64,000 nucleotides of DNA from Nocardioides xinjiangensis (GTDB taxonomy: Bacteria > Actinomycetota > Actinomycetes > Propionibacteriales > Nocardioidaceae). Below the pieces are notes generated by a model, which saw only the letters and a program-made list of their open reading frames with translations, ran no database searches and was not told the DNA's origin. This document shows positions 45,488 through 53,472 of the stretch, piece by piece. The stretch's first letter is position 1. Every line of letters starts with the position of its first letter. The stretch lies in the NCBI RefSeq assembly GCF_017916455.1, contig NZ_JAFMSY010000001.1:2215977-2279976 (forward strand), given 5' to 3'. The translations under genes were made by a program, and so were the position numbers.

Positions 45488-46288
45488 ATGAGTACAGCCA
45501 TCATCGGCGCCGGGGTGATGGGGGAGACCCTCCTGTCGGGGCTGGTGCGCGCCGGCCGCCGGGTCGACCAGCTCATGGTCGGCGAGAAGCGAGCCGAGCG
45601 GGCCCGGGAGCTCGAGGAGCGCTACGGCGTGGCCGTGGTGTCCAACCGCGAGGCCGCCGCCAAGGCCGACACCGTCGCGCTCGTCGTCAAGCCGCAGGAC
45701 ATGGGCGACGTGCTCGACGAGATCGCGTCCGACCTGCGCGCCGGGCAGCTCGTGGTGTCCCTCGCCGCCGGCATCACGACGGCCTTCATCGAGTCACGGG
45801 TGCCCGAGGGCGTGGCGGTCGTCCGCGTCATGCCCAACACGCCCGCCCTCGTCGACGAGGGGATGGCGGCGATCTCGCCGGGCTCGCACTGCGACGAGTC
45901 GCACCTGGAGGAGGCCGAGTCCCTCATGGCCTCCACCGGCAAGGTGCTGCGCATCCCGGAGAAGCAGATGGACGCCGTCACCGCGATCTCGGGCTCGGGA
46001 CCGGCCTACATCTTCTTCGTCGTCGAGTCGATGATCGAGGCCGGCGTCCACCTCGGCCTGCCGCGGGCGACCGCCACCGACCTCGTCGTGCAGACCCTCG
46101 TCGGATCGGCGGCGATGCTCCGCGAGACCGGCACGCACCCCGTCGTGCTGCGCGAGCAGGTGACCTCGCCCAGCGGTACGACGGCCTCGGCGCTGCGCGA
46201 GCTCGAGATCCACCGGGTGCGGGCGGCGTTCCTCGCCGCGATGGAGGCCGCGCGCAACCGCTCGCGCGAGCTGGCCGAGGGGTCCTGA
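45488..46288 (+). CDS. proC: Pyrroline-5-carboxylate reductase (ProC)
   Basis: Final step of proline synthesis, NAD(P)H-dependent. The 266 residues begin with the Rossmann motif AIIGAGVMGETLLSGLVRAG. RVMPNTPALVDEGMAAIS and the C-terminal signature AISGSGPAYIFFVVESMIEA, then REQVTSPSGTTASALRELE, are all intact. Beginning of a block whose order (proC, HTH, bS22, epimerase, acyltransferase) resembles mycobacterial Rv0500-Rv0502, with a deacetylase-family gene inserted. Confidence 0.95.
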   Translation: MSTAIIGAGVMGETLLSGLVRAGRRVDQLMVGEKRAERARELEERYGVAVVSNREAAAKADTVALVVKPQDMGDVLDEIASDLRAGQLVVSLAAGITTAFIESRVPEGVAVVRVMPNTPALVDEGMAAISPGSHCDESHLEEAESLMASTGKVLRIPEKQMDAVTAISGSGPAYIFFVVESMIEAGVHLGLPRATATDLVVQTLVGSAAMLRETGTHPVVLREQVTSPSGTTASALRELEIHRVRAAFLAAMEAARNRSRELAEGS

Positions 46289-46358
46289 GCGACGCCGGAC
46301 GACGGCCCGGGCGGTCCGCCCACGCCGTCCGCCTGTCGGACCGCTGCGCGAGCAGGGG

Positions 46359-46364
46359 TAACGT
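46359..46364 (+). promoter_or_regulatory. -10 box for the deacetylase-family gene
   Basis: TAACGT, then 7 nt, then ATG at 46372. Confidence 0.5.
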
Positions 46365-46371
46365 CCGCCAC

Positions 46372-47553
46372 ATGGAGTGCGCCGGGCCCACGTCAGTCGT
46401 GTTCGACCCGACGCTGACGGCGTACGACTTCGGCCCCACGCACCCGATGTCGCCGGTGCGCGTGGACCTCACGATGCGGCTGGCCGAGGAGCTCGGCGTC
46501 CTCGACGGCATCAAGCGGGTGGACGCGCCGGTCGCCACGGACGCGCAGATCGCCACAGTCCACGAGCAGGGCCTCATCGAGGCGGTGCTGAAGGCGGGCA
46601 GCACGCCCGGCTTCGAGGACGCCGCCCGCGGCCTGGGCACCGAGGACGACCCCGTCTTCACCGACATGCACCAGGCGAGCGCGCACGTGGTGGGCGCGAG
46701 CCTGGAGGCGGCCCGGCAGGTATGGAGCGGCGAGTCGCTCCACTCCGTGAACATCGCCGGCGGGCTGCACCACGCCATGCCCGAGCGCGCAAGCGGCTTC
46801 TGCATCTACAACGACGTCGCCGTGGCCATCACGAAGCTGCTGGCCGACGGCGCCGAGCGGGTGGCCTACGTCGACATCGACGTCCACCACGGCGACGGCG
46901 TGGAGCGGGTGTTCTGGGACGACCCGCGGGTTCTCACCGTCTCCCTGCACGAGACCGGGCAGATGCTCTTCCCGGGGACCGGCTTCCCGACCGACACCGG
47001 CGGCCCGGGCGCCGAGGGCACCGCCGTCAACGTGGCCCTCCCGCCGGGCACCTCCGACGCGGGCTGGCTGCGCGCCTACCACGCCGTGGTCCCGCCGCTG
47101 CTGCGCGAGTTCGGGCCGCAGGTGCTCGTGACCCAGCACGGCTGCGACTCCCACATGAACGACCCGCTGGCGCACATGATGCTCAGCGTGGACGGCCAGC
47201 GCGCGGCCTACCTCGCGCTGCACGAGCTCGCCCACGAGGTCGCCGGCGGCCGCTGGGTGGTCACCGGCGGCGGCGGGTACTCGGTGGTCGACGTCGTGCC
47301 GCGCGCCTGGTCGCACCTCCTCGCCATCGCCTCCGGCAGGCCGCTCGACCCCGCGACCCCCACGCCCCCAAGGTGGCGGGCGTACGTCGAGGAGGTGCTG
47401 GGAGCGACGGCGCCGCACCGGATGACCGACGGTCGCACGCCGGCCTACCGCGACTGGGCGTCGGGCTACGACCCGGAGTCGTGGCTCGACCGGGCGATCA
47501 ACGCCACGCGGACCGCGGTGTTCCCGCTCCACGGCCTCGACCCCCTGCCCTGA
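46372..47553 (+). CDS. Histone-deacetylase-superfamily protein (acetoin utilisation AcuC-like)
   Basis: A 393-residue zinc deacylase of the class I HDAC fold. It shows HPMSPVRVDLTMRL, the active-site loop GGLHHAMPERASGFCIYNDV with the catalytic HH pair, zinc ligands in YVDIDVHHGDGVERVFW, SLHETGQMLFPGTG, the third ligand in TQHGCDSHMNDPL, and GGGGYSVVDVVPRAW. AcuC homologues deacetylate acetyl-CoA synthetase in Bacillus; other members act on polyamines or proteins. No acs or acuAB is adjacent, so the substrate is open. Confidence 0.9.
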   Translation: MECAGPTSVVFDPTLTAYDFGPTHPMSPVRVDLTMRLAEELGVLDGIKRVDAPVATDAQIATVHEQGLIEAVLKAGSTPGFEDAARGLGTEDDPVFTDMHQASAHVVGASLEAARQVWSGESLHSVNIAGGLHHAMPERASGFCIYNDVAVAITKLLADGAERVAYVDIDVHHGDGVERVFWDDPRVLTVSLHETGQMLFPGTGFPTDTGGPGAEGTAVNVALPPGTSDAGWLRAYHAVVPPLLREFGPQVLVTQHGCDSHMNDPLAHMMLSVDGQRAAYLALHELAHEVAGGRWVVTGGGGYSVVDVVPRAWSHLLAIASGRPLDPATPTPPRWRAYVEEVLGATAPHRMTDGRTPAYRDWASGYDPESWLDRAINATRTAVFPLHGLDPLP

Positions 47554-47661
47554 GCGTCGGGCCGGGCGCCTCGAACTGCCGTCCGCCGAGAATCAACCCG
47601 ACACGCCGCCAGTCACACAAGTTTCTCTGTCATTCCTCTTCCCCACCCGTCACAGGGGCCC

Positions 47662-47667
47662 TATTGT
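47662..47667 (+). promoter_or_regulatory. Candidate -10 box for the HTH gene
   Basis: TATTGT about 75 bp before the ATG at 47742, in a stretch (47600-47670) poorer in GC than the surroundings. The -35 is unclear. Confidence 0.3.
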
Positions 47668-47741
47668 CACCGGAAGCGGCACGCCTGTGACGCCGGTGGG
47701 GAAGCCGGCGCCGTCGCCGTACAGAAGGATCGGTGCACACC

Positions 47742-47948
47742 ATGGCTGAGAACACCCCTGGCGACATGTCCGAGGCGCAGTTCCTGACCATCGCCGAGGT
47801 CGCTGCCAGGATGCGCGTCTCGAAGATGACCGTCTACCGGCTCGTCCACGGCGGCGAGCTGCCCGCGGTCCGCGTCGGCCGCTCGTTCCGGGTCACCGAG
47901 GACGACGTCAACGAGTACCTGCGCAAGAGCTTCTACAACGCCGGCTGA
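47742..47948 (+). CDS. Small excisionase/MerR-like HTH DNA-binding protein (Rv0500A-like)
   Basis: A 68-residue single-domain protein: [20 protein letters not shown], then a wing [20 protein letters not shown] and a short end KSFYNAG. This closely resembles the mycobacterial protein Rv0500A, which also lies between proC and a 33-residue ribosomal protein. Such BldC/AlpA-like domains bind DNA as cooperative arrays, so it is likely a regulator with unknown targets. The ATG has a GAAGGA ribosome site. A GTG three codons upstream is the alternative. Confidence 0.88.
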   Translation: MAENTPGDMSEAQFLTIAEVAARMRVSKMTVYRLVHGGELPAVRVGRSFRVTEDDVNEYLRKSFYNAG

Positions 47949-48000
47949 GCGCCGGGATCCGGGGGTCTGACTCGATTCGGGGCTGCGTACACGGGCCAAG

Positions 48001-48006
48001 TAGGGT
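48001..48006 (+). promoter_or_regulatory. Candidate -10 box for the bS22 gene
   Basis: TAGGGT, 49 nt before the GTG, giving a leader with an AAAGG ribosome site. Confidence 0.4.
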
Positions 48007-48055
48007 GTGCGGGTCCGACCGACGAGTGTCGGTCGCAACGAAAGGTCTGATCCAC

Positions 48056-48157
48056 GTGGGTTCTGTCATCAAGAAGCGGCGCAAGCGCATGGCCAAGAAG
48101 AAGCACCGCAAGCTTCTCAAGAAGACGCGCGTCCAGCGCCGCAAGCTCGGCAAGTAA
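48056..48157 (+). CDS. Small ribosomal subunit protein bS22 (AURKAIP1/COX24-like), 33 residues
   Basis: A 33-residue, extremely basic peptide ([20 protein letters not shown], then [13 protein letters not shown]) that is nearly the same as the mycobacterial 30S protein bS22, which sits in the small subunit. GTG start, with AAAGG about 10 nt upstream. The position between the HTH gene and the GalE-like epimerase is that of mycobacteria. Easily missed because it is only 102 bp long. Confidence 0.92.
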   Translation: MGSVIKKRRKRMAKKKHRKLLKKTRVQRRKLGK

Positions 48158-48170
48158 CACTCCCTCGACC

Positions 48171-49148
48171 ATGGGACGGGTCGTGCTGGTCACCGGGATC
48201 TCCCGGGACATGGGGCGACGCTTCGCGCGCGCCGCGGCCGGCGACCCGTCCGTCGACCGGGTGATCGGGGTCGACGTCGTCCCACCGCGGGGCGACCTCG
48301 GCGACGTCTCCTTCGTGCGTGCGGACATCCGCAACCCGGTCATCGCGAAGGTCCTCGCCAAGGAGGACGTCGACACCGTGGTCCACATGAGCGTCATCGC
48401 CACGCCCGGCTCGGCCGGCGGGCGGGGCACGATGAAGGAGCTCAACGTCATCGGCTCCATGCAGCTGCTCGCTGCGTGCCAGAAGTCCGCGACCGTCGAG
48501 CGCGTCGTCGTGAAGTCGACGACCACCGTCTACGGCTCGAGCCCGCGCGACCCCGCGATGTTCACCGAGGACATGGGCCCCAAGCGCCTGCCGTCCTCCG
48601 GCTACGCCAAGGACGTCTACGAGGTCGAGGGATACGTCCGCGGGTTCGCCCGCCGCCGCCCCGACGTCGCCGTCACCATGCTCCGCGCGGCCAACGTGGT
48701 CGGACCCCATGTCTCCAGCCCGCTGACCAACTACTTCCGGCTGCCGGTCGTCCCGCGGGTGCTCGGCTTCGACCCGCGCATGCAGTTCCTCCACGAGGAC
48801 GACCTGCTCCGCGTCCTGCGGCACGCCGCGACGAGCGGCGTCCCCGGCACCTTCAACGTCGCCGGCGACGGCCTGATGACGCTGAGCCAGGCGGTGCGCC
48901 GGCTCGGCAGGCCGTCGGTGGCGATGCCCCGCATGGCCGTCGGCCGCCTCGGCGCCACGATGCGCCAGGCTCGCTTCTCCGACTTCTCGCCCGAGCAGCT
49001 GGGGTTCCTCACCTACGGTCGAGGGGTGGACACCACCCGGATGCGCACCGTCCTCGGCTTCGAGCCGGAGTACACCACGGCCGAGGCCTTCGCCGACTTC
49101 TGCCGCGCGATGTCGCCCGCCGCCCGGGAAGGAGCCGGTCGTGCCTGA
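48171..49148 (+). CDS. NAD-dependent epimerase/dehydratase family protein (GalE2/Rv0501-like)
   Basis: A 325-residue extended SDR. The cofactor motif is modified: VVLVTGISRDMGRRFARAAA in place of GxxGxxG. Active-site pieces are VVKSTTTVYGSS (Ser/Thr) and SSGYAKDVYEVEGYV (YxxxK). HEDDLLRVLRHAATSGVPGT and FNVAGDG are typical of the epimerase group. It begins 13 bp after bS22 and overlaps the next gene by 8 bp. Despite the galE2 name in mycobacteria, its substrate is not known to me. Confidence 0.87.
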   Translation: MGRVVLVTGISRDMGRRFARAAAGDPSVDRVIGVDVVPPRGDLGDVSFVRADIRNPVIAKVLAKEDVDTVVHMSVIATPGSAGGRGTMKELNVIGSMQLLAACQKSATVERVVVKSTTTVYGSSPRDPAMFTEDMGPKRLPSSGYAKDVYEVEGYVRGFARRRPDVAVTMLRAANVVGPHVSSPLTNYFRLPVVPRVLGFDPRMQFLHEDDLLRVLRHAATSGVPGTFNVAGDGLMTLSQAVRRLGRPSVAMPRMAVGRLGATMRQARFSDFSPEQLGFLTYGRGVDTTRMRTVLGFEPEYTTAEAFADFCRAMSPAAREGAGRA

Positions 49149-50283
49149 GCCACGCCACAGCGGCGAGGAGGACGCCGTCGTAATCCCGATCGGGACCGGC
49201 GGACGCCCGGGCAGGGGGTCGGGCAGTGCCCGTCCCTCCGCAGCCGCTCGCAACCTCGCCCCGACCCCCCGGAAGTCGTCGGCCGGCCGCCAGCCGGGCC
49301 CACGCCCCGCGACCACCGACGTCCGACCGAGCGCCTCCGCTCCCGAGGACGCCGGGCGCGCGGAGGCCGCCGACGCGGCACCGACGACCGGCATCCCGGT
49401 GGGTGACTGGCTCTCCGCCGCCCAGGAGGCGGCCCACGAGGTGTTCGGCGACGACTGGGAGCGGCGCCTCGCCGAGCTGATGGCGTTCGTGCGGCGCCGG
49501 CTCGAGGGCGACTACGAGGTCGACGACTACGGCTTCGACCGCGAGCTCACCGAGCGCTTCTTCATGGCCGCGCTGCGTCCCATCGCCGAGAAGTGGTTCC
49601 GGCTGGAGGTGCGCGGGCTGGAGAACATCCCGGCCGAGGGCGGCGCCCTCGTCGTGTCCAACCACTCCGGCACCGTGCCGCTCGACGGCCTGATGACGAT
49701 GCTCACCGTGCACGACCACGCCCACCGGTTCCTGCGTCCCCTCGGCGCCGACCTGGTCTTCCGGCTGCCGTTCGTGAGCTCGCTGGCGCGCAAGAGCGGC
49801 GCCACCCTGGCCTGCGTCGAGGACGCCGAGCGGATGCTCTGCGGCGGCGACCTCGTCGGCGTGTGGCCGGAGGGCTTCAAGGGCATCGGGAAGCCGTTCA
49901 GCGAGCGCTACAAGCTCCAGCGCTTCGGGCGCGGCGGGTTCGTGTCCGCGGCGCTGCGCACCGGCGTACCGATCATCCCGCTCTCCGTCGTGGGCGCCGA
50001 GGAGATCTACCCGCTCGTGGGCAACGTGCCGTCGCTGGCGCGCCTGCTCGGCGTCCCCTACATCCCGATCACGCCGTTCTTCCCCTGGCTGGGCCCCCTC
50101 GGCATGGTGCCGTTGCCGTCGAAGTGGATCATGGAGTTCGGCGAGCCGATCCGCACCGACTCCTACGACCCCGCCGAGGCCGACGACCCGATGCTGGTCT
50201 TCAACGTCACCGACCAGGTGCGCGAGACCATCCAGCACACCCTCTTCGACCTGCTGCGCGAGCGCGACGGGGTGTTCAGCTAG
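49141..50283 (+). CDS. Lysophospholipid acyltransferase family protein (PlsC-like, Rv0502-like)
   Basis: A 380-residue protein. After a disordered Pro/Ala/Arg N-terminus of about 85 residues comes a PlsC-type domain: VVSNHSGTVPLDGLMTMLTV holds the active-site His, with six residues between His and Asp instead of the usual four, and VGVWPEGFKGIGKPF stands for the EGTR-like block. Such proteins acylate a glycerophospholipid or related acceptor at the membrane. It is coupled to the epimerase, as in mycobacteria. The TAG stop shares CTAG with the convergent gene. Confidence 0.85.
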   Translation: MPEPRHSGEEDAVVIPIGTGGRPGRGSGSARPSAAARNLAPTPRKSSAGRQPGPRPATTDVRPSASAPEDAGRAEAADAAPTTGIPVGDWLSAAQEAAHEVFGDDWERRLAELMAFVRRRLEGDYEVDDYGFDRELTERFFMAALRPIAEKWFRLEVRGLENIPAEGGALVVSNHSGTVPLDGLMTMLTVHDHAHRFLRPLGADLVFRLPFVSSLARKSGATLACVEDAERMLCGGDLVGVWPEGFKGIGKPFSERYKLQRFGRGGFVSAALRTGVPIIPLSVVGAEEIYPLVGNVPSLARLLGVPYIPITPFFPWLGPLGMVPLPSKWIMEFGEPIRTDSYDPAEADDPMLVFNVTDQVRETIQHTLFDLLRERDGVFS

Positions 50284-51563
50284 CCGCGACCGCCCGGGAG
50301 CAGGCCGCCGGTGGCGTTGTTCAGCGCGCCGCCCGTGAGCCCGTCGACCCCGCCGGTCACCTCACCGATCAGTCCGCCCGTGGCGTTGTCGACCCCGGAC
50401 GTCAGGCCGCCGAGGGCGCCGCCGGTGACGCCGTTGAGCTGGCTGGCGAGGTCGCTGGTGGTGTCGGTGACCGTGCCGGTCACCGAGCCGGTGACGTCCT
50501 GGGGCAGGTTCTTGACCGGGGCGGTCGGCTCGGGCTTGACCGGGTCGGTCCGCGTGGGGCTGGGGGGCGGCGCGACCGGCGTGCCGGACGTGGACTGCGT
50601 GGGCGGCAGCGTCGTGGTGGACGGCTGCGTCGGCAGGGCCCGTGGCGGCACGAGGAGCTCGGGGACCCGGAGTCCGGACAGGTCCTGACCCGAGAGCGGC
50701 GCCGCCTCGAGCGTCTGCTCGTCGGCGTCGAGGCCGGAGAGCAGGTTGCCGGGTGCGCTGCTGAGCAGGAACTCCGGCACCGACGTGATGCCACCCGGGC
50801 AGCCCGCGCACTGGTTGCTGACCTCGAGGTCGAGGTCGGTCAACGTCCGCCCGGCCGCCAGCAGCTCGTCGCGCGCGCTCTCGGGCAGCCGGTCGTGCAG
50901 CCCGTCGAGACGCTCGATGCTCGCCGTGGTGAACTCGCGCGCGGCGAGGGCGTCGCGGTCGGCCCCGGTGGCCTCGTAGGACGCCAGCAGGTCGCGGACG
51001 CCGTCGCTGGACTGGTCGGTGAAGGAGTCGAGCGTGTCGGGGATGAGCTGGTCGCGGCCCTCGTCGCCCGACGCGAGCGCCTCGAGCTCGGAGAGGCGGG
51101 TCTCGGCCTGCGCGAGCAGCGCGCGACCGCGTGCGGCGTCGTCGGGCGCGAAGCGCACCTCGGCGGCCTCGATGCCGCGCTTGACGCCGTAGAGCGACTC
51201 GCCCGGCAGTGCGTCCTGGGCGGCGACGGCCATCGTGCCGGCGGCGCCGACGAGGGCGGCACCGCCGAGCACCGCGGCGACGCGGCGGTCCCGGGTGCGG
51301 GAGCGGGCGGGCATCGCCAGGCGTGACGGAGCGGTCGGCTGCCGGACCAGGACGGTGTCGGCCTCGATCATCAGCCGCTCGCGGAGCGAGGAGACGAACT
51401 CCGGGCGCGGGGCGGCCTCCGGAAGGGCCCTCAGGTCGGCGACGACCTCGAGCAGGTCAGCGAAGTGCGCGCTCTCGCGCTCGGTGCGCGCGGCGCCCGG
51501 CCCTCGGGCGAGGAGCGCCTCGAACTCGTCGGCACGGCGGCGTGCCGAGAATGGGGGTGTCAT
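50280..51563 (-). CDS. DUF5667-domain membrane protein, candidate anti-sigma partner
   Basis: A 427-residue protein. The N-terminal 95 residues are cytosolic, helical and charged (ADEFEALLARG, FADLLEVVADLRALPEAAPR). One membrane helix follows (RRVAAVLGGAALVGAAGTMA, about 97-116), then the DUF5667 opening ALPGESLYGVKRGIEAAEVR with a helical bundle, a lone CAGC, a Pro/Thr linker and a repetitive Gly/Thr/Asn tail (NGVTGGALGGL, NATGGLIGEV). The topology fits a membrane anti-sigma factor for the sigma gene 79 bp upstream; this role is inference. Confidence 0.8.
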   Translation of the reverse strand: MTPPFSARRRADEFEALLARGPGAARTERESAHFADLLEVVADLRALPEAAPRPEFVSSLRERLMIEADTVLVRQPTAPSRLAMPARSRTRDRRVAAVLGGAALVGAAGTMAVAAQDALPGESLYGVKRGIEAAEVRFAPDDAARGRALLAQAETRLSELEALASGDEGRDQLIPDTLDSFTDQSSDGVRDLLASYEATGADRDALAAREFTTASIERLDGLHDRLPESARDELLAAGRTLTDLDLEVSNQCAGCPGGITSVPEFLLSSAPGNLLSGLDADEQTLEAAPLSGQDLSGLRVPELLVPPRALPTQPSTTTLPPTQSTSGTPVAPPPSPTRTDPVKPEPTAPVKNLPQDVTGSVTGTVTDTTSDLASQLNGVTGGALGGLTSGVDNATGGLIGEVTGGVDGLTGGALNNATGGLLPGGRG

Positions 51564-51642
51564 CGCGGTCGTCCTGTCTCACTGCTGGTGGCTCCTCCCA
51601 CACAGGCGAACGAGGCAGGTGAGGCATTCGTTACGGGGTGTG

Positions 51643-52464
51643 TCACGAGTCTCTCAACCCCTCCGGCATGAGCTTGGCCAAGTTGCGCACGCCGCGCAGC
51701 TGGAGCTGCTTGACCGCGCCGTCCGAGCGGCTCAGCGCCAGCGCCGTCTCCGCGATGGACAGGCCCTGGAGGAAACGCATGATGAGGCACTCGCGCTGCT
51801 CGACCGGCAGCTGGGTGAGGGCCTTGAGGAGCGCCTCGTTGGTGAGTCCGGCGATGACGGCGCTCTCGGGCCCCTCGGTGGCGTCGTCGTGCGGCGTCAT
51901 GTCCTCGGTGGTCATCTCCAGGCGGGTGCGGCCCGCCTTGAAGTGGTCCATCGTGAGGTTCCGCGCGATGGTCATCAGCCAGGCACCGAAGTCCTTGCCC
52001 TGCCACCGGAAGCTGTTCATGCTGCGCAGCGCCCGGAAGAACGTCTCGGAGGTGAGGTCCTCGGCCAGCGCCTGCGAGCGGGTGCGGTAGTAGAGGAAGC
52101 GGTAGACCGACGCCTGGTAGTGGTCGTAGAGGAGGCCGAACGCCTCCTTGTCGCCGGAGCGAGCCAGCTCGACGAGGGCGATCAGCCGTTCCCGCTCGGC
52201 GCCGTCCACCTCCGAGGACGTCGCCCGGTCCTCGTCGCCGACCGGGCTGGAGCCCGCCGGGTCGCGAGGCCCGTCCGCGGACAGCGGCACGGGACCGGGG
52301 GACGTCTCGGCCAGCAGGAGGTACGACCCCCGCGGGCCGGCGGGGTGCGCCAGCTGCGGGGACAGCTGGGGGGACAGCTGCGAGGACAGGACCGCGAGGA
52401 CGGCGCGCCGTAGCGCGTCCATGCCTTCTTCGAAGGCATGCTCAACGTCTTCCCTGGACCGCAT
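51643..52464 (-). CDS. BldN-like ECF sigma factor with N-terminal extension
   Basis: A 273-residue ECF sigma. Region 2 spans ERERLIALVELARSGDKEAF to ARNLTMDHFKAGRTRLEM. Region 4 has LPVEQRECLIMRFLQGLSIA, then ETALALSRSDGAVKQLQLRG as helix-turn-helix. About 90 residues precede region 2, including a repeat SSQLSPQLSPQLAH. Streptomyces BldN has a comparable proteolytically removed extension, and the neighbours (HAD, glutaredoxin, rex, hem) also match its locus. ATG at 52464 with a GGGAGGG ribosome site. Confidence 0.85.
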   Translation of the reverse strand: MRSREDVEHAFEEGMDALRRAVLAVLSSQLSPQLSPQLAHPAGPRGSYLLLAETSPGPVPLSADGPRDPAGSSPVGDEDRATSSEVDGAERERLIALVELARSGDKEAFGLLYDHYQASVYRFLYYRTRSQALAEDLTSETFFRALRSMNSFRWQGKDFGAWLMTIARNLTMDHFKAGRTRLEMTTEDMTPHDDATEGPESAVIAGLTNEALLKALTQLPVEQRECLIMRFLQGLSIAETALALSRSDGAVKQLQLRGVRNLAKLMPEGLRDS

Positions 52465-52550
52465 GCGGTTTTCCCTCCCAATCGCAGCATTGTCCACGAT
52501 AGGTCGCCGCAAGCACCTTGGGAACCAGAAAGTAACTTCGGTTTACACCC

Positions 52551-53441
52551 CTAAGAGCGAGGGAACGCCCTGCCGCGGAGGCTGACGCCCGCGGCGATGG
52601 CGCCGGTGACGGCGCCCGCGAGCGCCGCGCCCGCCAGCCCGGCGCGCGCCGCCTTGCGGCCGGTGCGGTAGTCGCGGACCCGCCATCCGTTGGCGCGGGC
52701 GTGCGCGCGGAGCCGCGCGTCGGGGTTGATGGCGCACGGGTCGCCGACGAGCGAGAGCATCGGCAGGTCGTTGCTGGAGTCGGAGTACGCCGAGCAGCGA
52801 GCCAGGTCGAGGCCCTCGCGGGCGGCGAGCGCCTTGACCGCCTCGGCCTTCGCGGGTCCGTGCAGCAGGTCCCCGACGAGCCGGCCGGTGTAGACGCCGT
52901 CGACGTGCTCGGCCACGGTCCCCATCGCACCGGTGAGGCCCAGCCTGCGCGCGATGACGCTCGCGATCTCGATCGGGGCGGCGGTGACCAGCCACACGCG
53001 CTGCCCCTCGTCGAGGTGCAGCTGGGCGAGGGCCCGGGTGCCGGGCCAGATGCGGTGGGCCATCGCCTCGTCGAAGATCTCCTCGGTCAGCTCCTCGAGC
53101 TCGGTGGTCGTGTGCCCGGCGATGAAGGCGAGCGCCGAGTTGCGCGCCTCGGCGACGTGCTCGGGGTCCTCGACGCCGACCACGCGGAAGTACACCTGCT
53201 TCCACGCCGCGTCCAGGATCTCGCGCGTGCTGAAGAACTCGCGCCGGTGCAGCCCGCGGGCGAGGTGGAAGATGCTCGCGCCCTGCATGATCGTGTTGTC
53301 GACGTCGAAGAACGCGGCGGCCGTGGGGTCGCTGGGGGTGAGCAGCGCGCTCTCGACGTCGGCGGACGCCGCCGCGGCCTCCCCGGCCAGCGCCGAGCGC
53401 TGCTGCAGGTCGAGGCGTCGTGGGCGCTCGAACGGGGTCAC
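52551..53441 (-). CDS. HAD-IB family hydrolase (SerB-like)
   Basis: A 296-residue phosphatase-fold protein. Motif I is AAFFDVDNTIMQGASIF (nucleophile Asp). A helical cap follows, then VWLVTAAPIEIASVIARRLG (motif II Thr), GPAKAEAVKAL (motif III Lys) and CSAYSDSSNDLPMLSLVGDP (motif IV). A C-terminal hydrophobic segment AGLAGAALAGAVTGAIAAGV suggests a membrane anchor. Similar proteins accompany bldN and acyltransferase genes in actinobacteria. The GTG at 53441 has TACGCT 6 nt upstream. Confidence 0.88.
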   Translation of the reverse strand: MTPFERPRRLDLQQRSALAGEAAAASADVESALLTPSDPTAAAFFDVDNTIMQGASIFHLARGLHRREFFSTREILDAAWKQVYFRVVGVEDPEHVAEARNSALAFIAGHTTTELEELTEEIFDEAMAHRIWPGTRALAQLHLDEGQRVWLVTAAPIEIASVIARRLGLTGAMGTVAEHVDGVYTGRLVGDLLHGPAKAEAVKALAAREGLDLARCSAYSDSSNDLPMLSLVGDPCAINPDARLRAHARANGWRVRDYRTGRKAARAGLAGAALAGAVTGAIAAGVSLRGRAFPRS

Positions 53442-53447
53442 CCGGGC

Positions 53448-53453
53448 AGCGTA
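53448..53453 (-). promoter_or_regulatory. -10 box for the HAD hydrolase gene
   Basis: Minus-strand TACGCT, then 6 nt, then GTG at 53441. Confidence 0.5.
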
Positions 53454-53472
53454 GCTGTGGAAGGATCGGCGC

